Assembly: GCA_020465985.1 (NCBI GenBank) | Contig: JAANYP010006640.1 | Location: 62,001-126,000 of the forward strand | Direction of reading: 5' to 3' | DNA: 64,000 nt | Origin: Centrapalus pauciflorus | Lineage: Eukaryota; Streptophyta; Magnoliopsida; Asterales; Asteraceae | Shown: one piece after another, positions 36,501 to 47,611 of the stretch | How the letters are laid out: each line of letters opens with the position of its first letter | Numbering within the stretch: position 1 is the stretch's first letter | The notes under the pieces: model-generated | The model's input: only the letters and a program-made list of their open reading frames with translations | Told to the model about the DNA's origin: nothing | Databases searched by the model: none | Made by a program: the position numbers and the translations under genes

Positions 36501-39151
36501 CCGGAAAGGCTAATGTGGTAGTCGATGCTTTGAGTCGCAAAGCTTATGCTAAGGACTGATGCTACATGATGACGTCTACTATTATAAATGATGTTAAGGC
36601 CGCTCAGGAAGAAGCCTTGAAAGATGAAAATGTTGGTGCTGAGGATATAGGAGTGCAGATTAAGATTATGGAAACTAGTGAATCAGGACTGAAAGGGGTA
36701 TATGGAAGGATCTGAGTGCCGAAATTTGGTGGCATGAGACAGGTGATCATTGAAGAGGCACATCAATCCAAGTTTTCTGTACATCCCGGAAGCACAAAGA
36801 TGTACAATGAGTTAAAAGCGGATTTCTGGTGGCCGGGATTGAAGAAGGACATAGGCCAGTATGTTGAAAGATGTAGGACTTGCCGGCTTGTGAAAGCCGA
36901 ACACCAGCAACCATATGGCAGTCTACAACTGTAGGTCCCGAGAGGTTCCCAAAGTATATAGCTTTAAGCTGTAGAGGGGGGGTGAATACAACAATTTAAA
37001 AACTACAGACTATTTTCTCAATGTTTGTATGTATTATCAACAAATTGTTAATTACAAACAAGCTTGAATGCGGAAAGGTTCAAGCTGAGATGACAGATAC
37101 AACAGTATGTTCACTAGTCTAATACAAACTCAAACTAGCTTACAATGAATACACTCACTAAGAAGCACTCACTGTGTTTACAAGACTCAGACATACAGCT
37201 TATGTAGAACAGCTTAGACACAGAGAAACTGTTTTACATAAGCAGGCTTGCATGCATGAAAAACACACTTTCACGTTCACTCTTGGTTTCAGCACTTAGC
37301 TTTTTCTTGGCTTAATCTTTCTGACCTTAGAAGCTTCCTTTTATACCCACTCAGAGGATCTAAGAGAAACATTTTCATTGGACTGAATGAAAAAGGAAAA
37401 AGTCTTGTTTGAAAAGACAACATAACTTTTCTGCACTTTTCTGAAAAGCAGACTTGTCTTCACATGTGTAGAACTTTTGTCTTTTCACTTTGTCTACTGT
37501 TGCATTGCCTTTAACCAAATAAGGAATGTCAACTTTGCGTCTTTCTTCCTTGTAAAGGCCTATTTTGATATAAGAAAAAGGTCTGTCACCCTTTTTCAAA
37601 TAACCTTTTGTCTTCATGTAACAGAACAGCTTGGGCAGGCTGAGCAGTTCTGATTTCCACTTTGTCTTCGAATTTGTAAACTGATCTTGTAGCCAAAAAC
37701 AATACATGAGGACTTGGAAACACATTCCATAAAGTGTTTAGCCTGTTCACAAAGAACAGGTTCTGTTCACAAAGAACAGAACACTTGTAAGATGCCCAAG
37801 CTGCTCACCAGTGTAGAGCAGCGTAGACAGTTTATGTCCAGCCTGTTCAGCAAACAGAACAGCTTGGACAAACTGTCTTAGTTGCAACACATGTAACATA
37901 TAGAACAGCTTTGGACTGATATTGCAAATCACTTTTTAGGTATTATTAAGGCATAAACAGGCCTTAACTTTTACCCATCAAGTGCATCAACAGGTTTGAT
38001 TAATAATCTCCCCCTCAGATGCAGAACAGGTTTGACTGAGGCCTTTTTGTGCCTAACAACAACCGCTTCCCATTCTGGAATGGAAGTGGGAGCACATAAC
38101 TATGGATTTTGTTACAAAACTGCCGAAGACTAGACGTCAACACGATACAGTCTGGGTAATAGTGGATAGACTGACTAAGTCGGCACACTTTATTCCGATA
38201 AGAGAGAGTTATTCTTTGGAGAAGTTGGCTCAGATTTACATGGACGAGATCGTTTCTAGGCATGGAGTGCCTAAGTCCATAGTATCGGATCGAGATAGTC
38301 GATTTACTTCGAACTTCTGGTCGGCTTTGCAGGAAGGACTAGGTACAAGGATTGCTATGAGTACGGCTTATCGTCCGCAAACCGATGGCCAAAGTGAAAG
38401 AACTATCCTCACCTTGGAGGATATGATGAGAGCGTGTATACTAGACCTCGGTGGCAATTGGGATGATCATCTGCCACTAATAGAGTTTTCGTATAACAAC
38501 AGTTATCACGCAACAATAAAGAAGGCGCCGTTTGAGGCTTTATATGGGAGAAGGTGTAGGACTCCTACTTGTTGGAGAGAAACTGGTGAAACACTGATTG
38601 TTGGGCCAGCATTGCTTCAAGAAACAAACGAGAAGATACAGTTGATTAGACAGAACATGAAGGCGGCCCAGGATCGTCAGAAAAGTTATTACGATAGGAG
38701 GCACAAACCAATCAACTTTGAAATAAATGATTGGGTATATCTGAAAGTATCACCTATGAGAGCTGTTACTCGTTTCGTAAAGAGAGGAAAGTTGGCTCCG
38801 AGATTCGTCGGACCATTCCGGATTGTCGAAAAAGTCGGAAACTAGTCTTATCGCTTAGAGTTTCCTGAAGAAATGTCGGGCATACACCCGGTGTTCCATG
38901 TGGGGAACCTTAGAAAATCATTTACTACCGGCAACAAGGATTGGGCCGATCACACTGAGCTGCAAGTTGATGAAAGGCTCCGGTATATTGAAGAGCTGGA
39001 ATGTGTTTTAGATACTAAGGTAAAGAAATTAAGAAGCAAAGAGATAGAGACGGTGCTTGTACGTTGGAAGCATCATAAGGGAGCCAATCATACATGGGTG
39101 ACGAAAGCTGACATGTTAATGAAATATCCGCAGCTGTTTGAAGTCAAATAA
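33508..39151 (+). pseudogene. gag-pol of gypsy element 2, broken and interrupted
   Basis: gag is open from 33508 until a deletion of about 29 bp near 34355 (relative to element 1) shifts frame. The frame 34256-35350 carries the knuckles (the first has lost one cysteine to tyrosine, the second is intact) and protease with the same Asp-Ser-Ser (34760-34768) as element 1. It ends at TAA 35348-35350, exactly where element 1 also stops. RT and RNase H are open from 35354 to a 2-bp deletion near 36237. A +1 shift near 36441, a TGA near 36557 and a 15-bp in-frame loss near 36573 follow. TGA 36713-36715 is shared with element 1. The solo LTR splits the region between integrase zinc finger (Cys pair intact here) and catalytic core. 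The core resumes near 38061, has TAG at 38843-38845, and the chromodomain-like end runs to 39151. Confidence 0.85.
36930..38058. mobile_element. Solo LTR (1129 bp) inserted in gypsy element 2
   Basis: Begins TGTAGG and ends CCTAACA, the TG...CA ends of an LTR, and is flanked by ACAAC on both sides (36925-36929 and 38059-38063). Element 1 preserves the empty site with a single ACAAC at 30148-30152, so insertion boundaries are exact. No internal retroelement genes remain, as expected after LTR-LTR recombination. The family is not determined; a CTCCCCCTC tract near 38008 and the ends resemble copia LTRs. The 116-codon minus-strand frame inside is not a gene. Confidence 0.9.
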
Positions 39152-39188
39152 CTTCGAGGACGAAGTTTGAGCGTGGTGGATCCCATAC

Positions 39189-40520
39189 TGTAACATCCGA
39201 TGTTAAAATTACGGTATTTGAGGTTTATTAGTTTAAAATTTGTAATTTAAGTTGGATTGTATTTTTATCAAAGTTGGTTGTTATTTTAAGAAACTATGAA
39301 GTTTGAGAATTATTAATTATTATTATTATGGAGTATATGATTCATAATTGTTAGTGATGATAAAACTAAGAATAAATCAGTATTTTATGAAACCGGATAA
39401 GTTAAGGGGTGAAATGTGCAAAATGATGAAAATAAGAATAAAAAGGCCAAAAGCCTTTCATTTTCACACCTCTTTCCCTCTCTAGAACTCTCTCTCTACT
39501 TTCTCTCTACCTTCTCTCTAGATTTCCTCTCGAACCGACCGACCGATTATCGAGTTCTATACGTCATCGGAAAGATCTCGGAGAATACTAAGAGAATCTA
39601 CTAATATACGTGCAATTTCATACGAATTTGAGGTAAGAATCGACCTTTTAAGCTGTTATATTTTCGGTCTTAAGATAAGAAATTCGAAGTTATCATTTCC
39701 GAAAAGAAATAATATTGGTTAAAGTTTATTTACGCACCCACTGTGAGTACAGTAGATTTCGCATGTTTATATCTGTTTTATGATAGCGTTTGCCTGCTGA
39801 GACGTGTTGCTTCAATTGTTATTTGGAACTCTACTAACTTGCGTAGATTTAGATGCACATTCATATCTGTTGCATGTCCGTTCGTTTGTTGTGCATATAG
39901 TGATGGACCGGTGGGTCGCATCAATTACTCCGATGTTACTGCGCTATATGACCCGGAGCTGATCCCTCCGAGGTTCTGGTAGGCAGTATGTCATCCCCGA
40001 TCGTACGTTTGTCTCAGATGGTATGTTTTATGCCGAGCTTTGGGCTCGAAGGAGCTGCGGCTCTGGTTCCGTACTTGGTGTACGAAGAGGGTATACGATG
40101 TTTGTCATCGGTGTTACTCTTGGGGCTTCATAAAGATTTATAAAATGCGTAATCTGTGTATTCACTAAGCATTCTCTTATTCCTCAGTTGTTTACTTTTT
40201 ACTGGAAAAGGGAAGTCTGCTGCTGGACCTTCTAGTTAGGTTGTTGTGAAGTTCTTGGAAGATATCTACTACTCAATCGGTAATTGTGCTTTGGGACAAT
40301 GTTGTAATATATTCTGAATGTTGTAATATTGAATTGGGTATGTAGACTTAGATTTGGTACCTTGTAGCACCGTAGGGTGTTTGACACTGTTGCATTACTT
40401 TATTTGTGTATTTTTATGCTTCCGCACTTTAATTAGGCTTTCAGATCATTATGTAAATTATGTTTGGTGATTAATCCTGAGTGTTATGTAATTGTGGTTG
40501 AATGTGGCAAGGGTGTCACA
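39189..40520 (+). repeat. Gypsy LTR 3 with internal deletion (1332 bp)
   Basis: Begins TGTAACATCC and ends GTGTCACA like LTR 2, but joins TTATCATTTC (about 39700) to CGAAAAGAAATAATATTGG, skipping roughly 680 bp present in LTR 2 between about 31785 and 32465. Short similar words (ATTTC/ATTCC) lie at the break. The right end directly abuts ATAACGG of the host inverted-repeat element. Confidence 0.9.
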
Positions 40521-40918
40521 ATAACGGTTTACCGTTTTTTGATAAAAAAAATTAAAATCAAAATGGTTCGTCATTAAAATCAAGATGGTTATCGTTGTTT
40601 AAAAAAAAAATAAAAAATCATAATGGTTCATCGTTTTTTAATCAAAAAAATTAAAATAAAATGATTCATTATAATGGTTCATCGTTTTTTGATTAAACAA
40701 CGATAAAAAAATTTATGAACCACTCCAATATTGTTTTTTTTTTTATCAAATAAACGATGAACCATTTCGATAATTTTTTGATCAAAAAATGATGAACCAT
40801 TATGATTTTTGATTTTTTAAACAACGATAACCATCTGGTATTAAATTCTTTTTATCAAAATACAATGCCGAACCATTTTGATTTTAATTTTTTTGATCAA
40901 AAAACGGTAATCCGTTAT
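40521..40918. repeat. Inner palindromic segment of the host inverted-repeat element
   Basis: Starts ATAACGGTTTACCGTTTTTT and ends with its inverted counterpart (AAAAAACGGTAATCCGTTAT). Between them are several inverted copies of AATGGTTCATCG / CGATGAACCATT. The left end coincides exactly with the end of LTR 3. No coding sequence. Confidence 0.75.
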
Positions 40919-41299
40919 GATTTTTGATTTTTTTCAAACAAAAGAAACATTTTGATTTTTAATTAAACATAGATAAAAAATCAATACAATTTCAATTTTT
41001 TCAATAAAAACAACAAACCATTTGGAATTTAATTTATTTGACTAAAAAGCAACGAACCATTCCAATTCTTGAGTTTTTCAAACAATTTATAATTAGAAAA
41101 TTTTATTAAGGATTTGCAATGAAGTAACTACGAAGCATTTTGATTATAATCTTTTCCAAACGAAAAAAGCTTCAATATTTTGAATGGAGAAAAAAAATAA
41201 ATCATTTCGATTTTAGTTCCGAACGAAAAAAACTACAACTAGTTTTTATTTTATTTTTCTTAAATGAAAAAAATAATTGAAAAAAATGAACCTAATATA
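40919..41299. repeat. Degenerate GAACCATTTTGATTTT-type repeats
   Basis: AT-rich array of imperfect GAACCATT(T/C)-TGATTTT-TTCAAAC words. Similar wording recurs at 55985-56125 just before the second gypsy array. Confidence 0.6.
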
Positions 41300-41707
41300 T
41301 CATATAATAATCTTCAATAAATAATTATATTAATATATAAATAAACAACATTAATAATAACAATAAACATACAAATAAAAATTAATGATTAAAACAAAAG
41401 GAATAAAAAAATAAAATGTTATATTTGGATAATTAAATTACAAAAAAGAAAGAAATGATAAATATATATGAAAAGTATGAAAATTTCATAAGTGGTCCCT
41501 GAAAGTTTTGAATATTACATAAATGGTATATGAAAGTCAAAAAGACAAAAATGCCCCTGAACTAACGGCTCAAGTTAACGGCCGTTAGTTTTAGGGACCA
41601 AAGTGTTACAACTTTTCGATTTTAGGGACTTCTGGTGTAAAAAAATTCTTTCAGGGACTAAAACCGTAATTTCATATAGACCACAGGGACCATTTATGTA
41701 ATTTAGT
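41300..41707. repeat. Right arm of the long inverted-repeat element
   Basis: Reverse complement of the left arm 24174-24640 with divergence and a much shorter TA run. It ends ATGTAATTTAGT and is followed by (TAA)n. Landmarks in inverted order include AACGGCCGTTAG, ACAACTTTTCGATTTTAGGGAC and GGGACCATTTATGTAA. Confidence 0.85.
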
Positions 41708-41895
<188 letters not shown>

Positions 41896-42036
41896 GCAAG
41901 TGTGAGGTTGCAGGTTCGATTCCCGCCGAATGCAAGTTTGGATTTAGGTGGTAAAAAGTAACATCTGAAGTCCTCCATTGAGGCAAATGGGTAGATCAGG
42001 AGTAGGAGTAGGTTAGTTTGTCGTTCAAAAAAAAAA
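41896..42036 (+). mobile_element. tRNA-derived SINE, 5'-truncated
   Basis: Contains an RNA polymerase III B box (GGTTCGATTCC, 41913-41923), a body with GATTTAGGTGGT, a 3' end GTAGGAGTAGGTTAGTTTG and a terminal A run. The A-box half is missing and replaced by the (TTA)n tract. The full-length sister is at 62491-62647. Confidence 0.75.
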
Positions 42037-42089
42037 TAACTGTATATTTTCTTTTCTTTTTTTCTTTACAAATTGATACATATTGCATG

Positions 42090-43490
42090 GATTAAGGATG
42101 CGTTTAATTCACAGATTTTTCTTTGGCATTTGCTTTATGTTGAATGATTTGCATTATGCAGCAATTTTATTTGTCAGTATTTTGTCAACGAAAAAAGCGA
42201 AACCATTTACATTTAAAGATAGATGACCAACTTGAAGCTCTTAAGTCAATATAAACATAATAGCCTGTTTCACCAACAAATCAAGAGATTCCGAAGGATA
42301 TCATTTTCCATATTAGTTTCATTTTAACTTTACTTAATCACAAATAATCTTATATATTAGTTTCATTTTAACTTTACTTAATCACAAATAATCTTATTGG
42401 AGAAGTTTCGAAATCATTAGTCATTTCATTGCATCTTCTAAACTTAAAGATTCTCTAACACTGAACATAAATAACTACAAACAAAATGTCATTTAGTGAC
42501 ACACGAAAAGTGTCACTATAGGTGTCAAATATTTTCACATACACAACAAAAAGAGTGAGTAAAAGTGGAGTGTGTATAGAGATCTATAGTGACTGAAAAT
42601 GTGTGTTAGTATAGACTTCAAGTATTTTTGTGACAGATTATTAGTGTCACTATTTAAAAAAAGTGTGGGTAAAAGTAAAAGATTGATCCATACTTACTTT
42701 TTTTTAGTGACACTAAAAGTATGATATAATGACTCTTTTTTATGTGTCACTAAAAGTGTGTATTATTAAATGTCACTTTTTTGGTAGTGAAAAGTTTATA
42801 ATTATACGAACATACACAAGCAAAGACATCCCAAACATCCGCATCTAGATGGGCTCGGAGCGCAATATAGATTGCAAATTGAAGGTTGTAAATGTAATGA
42901 ACATGAAACTACAGTATCACTTGCAATCTATACAAAAATGTGGGATAAGCCACAAATAACTATCAGAACGTAGAGGAATAAATAAGTGCTTTGATAAACG
43001 AGAGTTAAAAAACACAATTTTCTCCCAACATTATAAGGGTTTAGAAAAAACCAGGATACTTTTATATTTTTATCGGTTAAGTCTTTCTGTTGTTTTTTTC
43101 ACACTTTGATCCCGATACTTTTTCTCTTTTATTCACTTTGGTCCATTTACTTGAGACGGACAACCCAATCCAATAAAATTGTTAAAGTATAATGATTGTT
43201 TTATGGGTTTATTATGAAGAAAACCAACATGGTTTTACGGTTTTTGTGTTTTCGTCTCTCAATGTTATTTTTTTCAGAAAAGTTCTCAAGTTAATTTTTT
43301 TTTGTTTTCCTGAAATTTGACTATTGGAACCCGATTAGTAAACTGAGTTTTAAAAAAAATTAAAAAACCGGGTTCTCATAGCCAATTTTCAGTAAACCAA
43401 AAAGAAAAGAAAAATACTAGAGTGTCCAAACCAATAAAACATGAAAGTATGTTGGTTTTTTCAATATAAACCAGATATTAGTTTTGTGTG
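42090..43490. repeat. Duplicated block, copy 1
   Basis: From about 42260 on, this block can be aligned by eye with 53520-54400. Shared words include AGGATATCATTTTCCAT, ACACAAGCAAAGACATCCC, GCAATATAGATTGCAA and AAACACAATTTTCTCC. Copy 1 carries an extra MITE (42473-42789). Its tail (43038-43472) is a foldback of the same family as 22871-23215. No gene. Confidence 0.75.
42473..42789. mobile_element. Short MITE with GTGTCACT repeats, CACTA-like ends
   Basis: Ends (A)ACTACAAACAAAATGTCA and TGTCACTTTTTTGGTAGTG are inverted. Internal AGTGACAC/GTGTCACT words repeat in both orientations. It is absent from the sister duplicate near 53650, which shows it as a discrete insertion. Superfamily tentative. 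Confidence 0.6.
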
Positions 43491-43764
43491 TGTTTCAAGC
43501 TTGTGAGCTCATTGGGTAACTGATAAAGAAGCACGGGTCTATAATAAACCCAAGGGTTATAAAATCAAACCTTATTAATTTTCACAAAACATATATGTAC
43601 GTATAAGATGCCATGAAGCCATGAATAGGTGCAAAAATGAAACAATGTTCGATTATAAAACAATAAGAATATTAAAACCGCTAGAAATAAAAATTTTCAT
43701 GCAAAATCAAACTACTTGCAGAGTATGTTCATGTTCACTTTATAAACGTCAAGTGTGTCGGAAG

Positions 43765-44277
43765 TAGGGGTGTTCATAAAAATCCGAATCCGAAATAAAA
43801 ATCTGATCTAAAACTATCCAAAAATCGGATATTCGAAATTTCTGATTCGAATAGTAAAATTCCAAATTTTCGGATATCCGAAATATCCGAAAATCCAATT
43901 TTTTTTATTTAAAATTTATGTATCTTTAGTATTGATTATTTACATAATATTGAGTGTTTATTATTATCTAATGTATATTTTTTAGTTTTATCTTGATATT
44001 ATAAATTTATTAATTAATATTTTATATATTTTAGTTTTTTTAATCTTTTTTAGTCATTTTGAGTAAAATAATTCTGTATACATTTAGTTTGTGATATATA
44101 TATCTTTAATATGTATTAGATATATAAATTTGTATTTTAGATATTTATATATTTGATTTAATTTAAAAGTATGAATTTTCGGATAATCATATATCCGAAT
44201 CCGAAAATCCGAAATTTTGGATTCGGATAGCAAAATCACTATCCTAAATTTCAGATATCCGATTTTGGACAACCATA
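43765..44277. mobile_element. hAT-like MITE with exact 8-bp TSD
   Basis: Begins TAGGGGTGTTCA, ends TGGACAACCATA, and is flanked by GTCGGAAG on both sides (43757-43764, 44278-44285). Ends are rich in ATCCGAATCCGAAA palindromes; the middle is AT-rich. Same terminal type as the element at 15551. Confidence 0.85.
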
Positions 44278-44474
44278 GTCGGAAGAGTTTAAAGTTTTAG
44301 TTGAAAGGGAAAAAAAAAAGGAGAACAAAACATGATTTCACTTGGTTTCTAAAACTCTCAGTCAACATGATTTGTCATAGAACAATCTATTAGGGGTTTT
44401 TGGGTTACTTCTCTAAAATGGCATTTGAACTTTGAAGGCCAAAAAGTGCATGATCATGTTTTGAAAACACAATA

Positions 44475-45223
44475 GGGAAAATGGCATGTAATAGTTGTGA
44501 ACTTTCGACTTTGTACCGATTTATGTAGTGAACTTTTTTTTGTGCACATTTGGTAGTCAAAGTTTCAATTTTGTTCCAATTTGGTAGTTGGTCGACCTGG
44601 TAACCGGTTTCATCCGGTTGCAATGCCTACGTGGACCATTTTTAAATGACGTGTCAACCCGTTTTGATATTCTACCCGGTTTTACCTACGTGGCGGATCC
44701 GTTTTATAATATTACCCGGTTTATGCCCGGTTATAACCCAACCCGGTTCCTTAATTTCTAAACGTCGCCCAACCCGGTTCCTTTCTTACATCGCCCCAAC
44801 CCGATTCCTTCACAGCTCGTTCTTCTTCAGCAGGGTTTAGGGCGAAAATTAAGTTGTAATACACTCATAATCGAAGAACGAGATGTGAAGGAATCGGGTT
44901 GGGGCGATGTAAGAAAGGAACCGGGTTGGGCGAAGTTTAGAAATTAAGGAACCGGGTTGGGTTATAACCGGGTATAAACTGGGTAATATTATAAAACGGA
45001 TCCGCCACGTAGGTAAAACCGGGTAAAATATCAAAACGGGTTGACACGTCATTTAAAAATGGTCCACGTAGGCATTGTAACCGGATGAAACCGGTTACCA
45101 GGTCGACCAACTACCAAATTGGAACAAAATTGAAACTTTGACTACCAAATGTGCACAAAAAAAAGTTCACTACATAAATCGGTACAAAGCCGAAAGTTCA
45201 CAGCTATTACATGCCATTTTCCC
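44475..45223. mobile_element. Mutator-like foldback MITE, copy 2
   Basis: Long palindrome of 749 bp beginning GGGAAAATGGCATGT and ending ACATGCCATTTTCCC, flanked by an exact 9-bp duplication AACACAATA (44466-44474, 45224-45232). The arms match the element at 6253-6784. The mirror-image frames 44646-44840 (+) and 44849-45052 (-) are the two arms read in opposite directions, not genes. Confidence 0.9.
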
Positions 45224-45395
45224 AACACAATAATACCAAACACTTCGGATGCATTTGTGAAACTCATAAACTAATAGGCAGCTCACAATCCCAAACATTA
45301 GTATATCTTTAAGATTAAGTAGCAGTAATTTTTATTTTGAAACTAACACCATGACATAACTTAATAAAGCATCAATATACAAATTAGATACATCT

Positions 45396-45525
45396 TGAAA
45401 ACAATCACCACTCTGCCCAGTTTTCGGCTTTCAAATGACTTCAATGCAAGCCTTTTCGGGGTTTTCATTTCTCCTCATTCAGGGTTTCGGTCCATAAATG
45501 GCAGCAATCACCTTCGTATCACCTA
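45396..45525 (-). pseudogene. Pseudo-exon resembling exosome subunit RRP46 (RNase PH-like)
   Basis: On the minus strand one frame reads Gly-Asp-Thr-Lys-Val-Ile-Ala-Ala-Ile-Tyr-Gly-Pro-Lys-Pro, a stop, then Met-Arg-Arg-Asn-Glu-Asn-Pro-Glu-Lys-Ala-Cys-Ile-Glu-Val-Ile, a stop, then Lys-Pro-Lys-Thr-Gly-Gln. This aligns without gaps to the N-terminal part of plant RRP46, an RNase PH-fold subunit of the RNA exosome core. The second stop replaces the expected tryptophan by a single TGG-to-TGA change. An AG at 45521-45522 and a GT after the Gly-Gln-Ser codons would be plausible splice sites, so the fragment looks genomic rather than reverse-transcribed. No other exons were found nearby. It lies between a Mutator-like foldback and a Harbinger MITE. 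Inactive relic; boundaries approximate; identification is from memory of the family. Confidence 0.65.
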
Positions 45526-45685
45526 ATTCCAGATAAAAAAACATCAGGTAATACAAACAACAGGAGTTAAAGAAAGAACAACCAGAAGATACTTCCACTC
45601 CACGAAGAAATTATCTAGGTAACTCAGTAGATGCTTTTATCAAATATCGTCAATTGAATCAATAACATTAACCGTTAAGACTTAA

Positions 45686-45983
45686 GGGTAGCTTTAGTAC
45701 GATGATGGGATGTGGAGAATGGAATCGTTAAGGTTTACAAGACTTTTAGCAAATGATAATGACACATAAATACTTAAATAGAGATTGACACAAAAAATAA
45801 AAGAAAAAAAATAAATTTCTCTCTTTCCATGTTTATGATTTTCTCCATTTTGATAACGAAATGAGAGAAATGAATTAATTCTCCATTTCTTTATATTTAG
45901 AATTAAGACTCAAGTCACTTGATACAAAACTTGTAAACCTCACGTGATTCTATTTTCACAATTCCATTGTACCAAACATACCC
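45686..45983. mobile_element. PIF/Harbinger (Tourist-like) MITE
   Basis: Ends GGGTAGCTTTAGTAC and GTACCAAACATACCC are imperfect inverted repeats, flanked by TAA on both sides (45683-45685, 45984-45986). Length 298 bp; AT-rich interior. Confidence 0.75.
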
Positions 45984-45986
45984 TAA

Positions 45987-46553
45987 AACAAAAGATATTT
46001 ACAATTAGACATATAAATGTAAATGAGTGCCTCTAAAGATTTTAGAAACCAAACTCAATTCCAATGTCTCATTTCTAAGAAAATTTTCAACAAAACCGCC
46101 AAATTGTTTATTGTAATGGATGTACATTATTGATCGTATCGAATTTGATTTACCAGATTTCCCCATTTTATCGTCGATGAATAGTCAAATACTTTTATAA
46201 GACCACAATCACAATAGAATTATGTTTTGATGCAGGAATATTCTAATGACTTTGGCTATTTGAACCTCTCTATGTGTTATTTATACCTTATCCTATGATT
46301 TAGAATTGGGTAAGAAGGGCTTAAAGTGAGAAAACAAGAGGAACAATCACATCATGCCATGTGGCATTCCTTTCTAAAATGCAGTCAATGGTATACTAGT
46401 CATTAATTAAAATGTTTTCAATTTAAATCGTAATTAAAATTAAATAATTAAGGAAATCAGTTGAATAATTCAATTATCGAACAACATCATTCCTATAATC
46501 ATGTAACAACAGTTATGGCCAATATTCTGTAATCTTTTATGAAATTCTTTCAA
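45987..46553. other. Non-coding spacer
   Basis: No open frame, motif or paired termini recognised. Upstream neighbour of the Helitron. Confidence 0.45.
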
Positions 46554-47551
46554 TCTATACTATATAAAATAAGAAAACTACTTGGTGTTTCTGGACCATT
46601 GGATGGAAAGAAATTAATGGTCCAGATTAATGACAACTCATAATTATTTATGAAGTGTCTCTTATACCCTTAATTAAAATAATAATTATACCTATGCCAT
46701 TTTATCTTTCTTTCCAAATTAAATCAATAATTAAAAAATATATAAATAACTTTTTATCTTTCTTTCCTAATTTATCTCCTTACATTAATCACTTCAATTT
46801 ATTATATTAAAAGCAATTAACCAATAGGTTGATAATAACTAAACATACATATTGTCTTTAAAATTCGAAACATGCATATAATAATTGTAATAATTTTGTA
46901 TAATTTATATCTTAAAACAAAGATTTATTTATTAATGTAACATAACTTTTTTAGTTAAATCATATTAAGTATAAAATGTTGACAAATTAGATACAATTAT
47001 TCCTTCATATATTTCATATGTTTTCATTCATAAATATTCTACAAAAGTTGATTTTAAAATTTAAACTAATTTATAGAATTTAAAATCTACTTTTATTCTT
47101 AGAATTTTCTATTATTATTACTTATTAGTAGCAATTATAAGAAATTATTAATTCTTTTTATCAATTCTAAAAAATCTGAATGAAAATAATTGATATAAAT
47201 AGTACACTTAATAATCTAGCTAATCTATATTTCTATAATAGATACTAATAAAAGAGTAATTTTACTCTTTTCTTGTGAAGTTACGTGTCATCAGTATGAA
47301 TCGATACATGACATTTATGGGTTTTAAAAATAATAAAGAAATTTAATTGAATATCCAAATCTAATATAATCTACTTTTAAATATAAATGAAATCAAACAA
47401 AATCTAATACTCTACTAACTTATTAATTATAATATAATATAATAAAAGTTTAAAAAATATAAGCAAATAATTACTATTCATATATATTTATATAGTTTTG
47501 TTTAAAAAAATATTATTTATATCTTTACCTTTTAATTTATTATATTATATG

Positions 47552-47611
<60 letters not shown>

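Larger units (their letters stand above)
31278..40520 (+). mobile_element. Gypsy element 2 (LTR 2 - internal - LTR 3), with nested solo LTR
   Basis: Same family as element 1, and nearly identical to it by eye over most of its length. It shares LTR 2 with element 1. The internal region is interrupted by a 1129-bp solo LTR (36930-38058), and LTR 3 has a roughly 680-bp internal deletion. Inactive. Confidence 0.85.

Noticed and set aside
37375..37725. 116-codon minus-strand frame
   Set aside because: It lies inside the solo LTR with no motif; likely chance.
43038..43472. Target duplication for the foldback tail in the duplicated block
   Set aside because: Flanks do not match at 8-9 bp in either copy, so boundaries were left approximate.
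44646..45052. Two near-identical small proteins on opposite strands
   Set aside because: They are the two arms of one palindromic MITE read in opposite directions.
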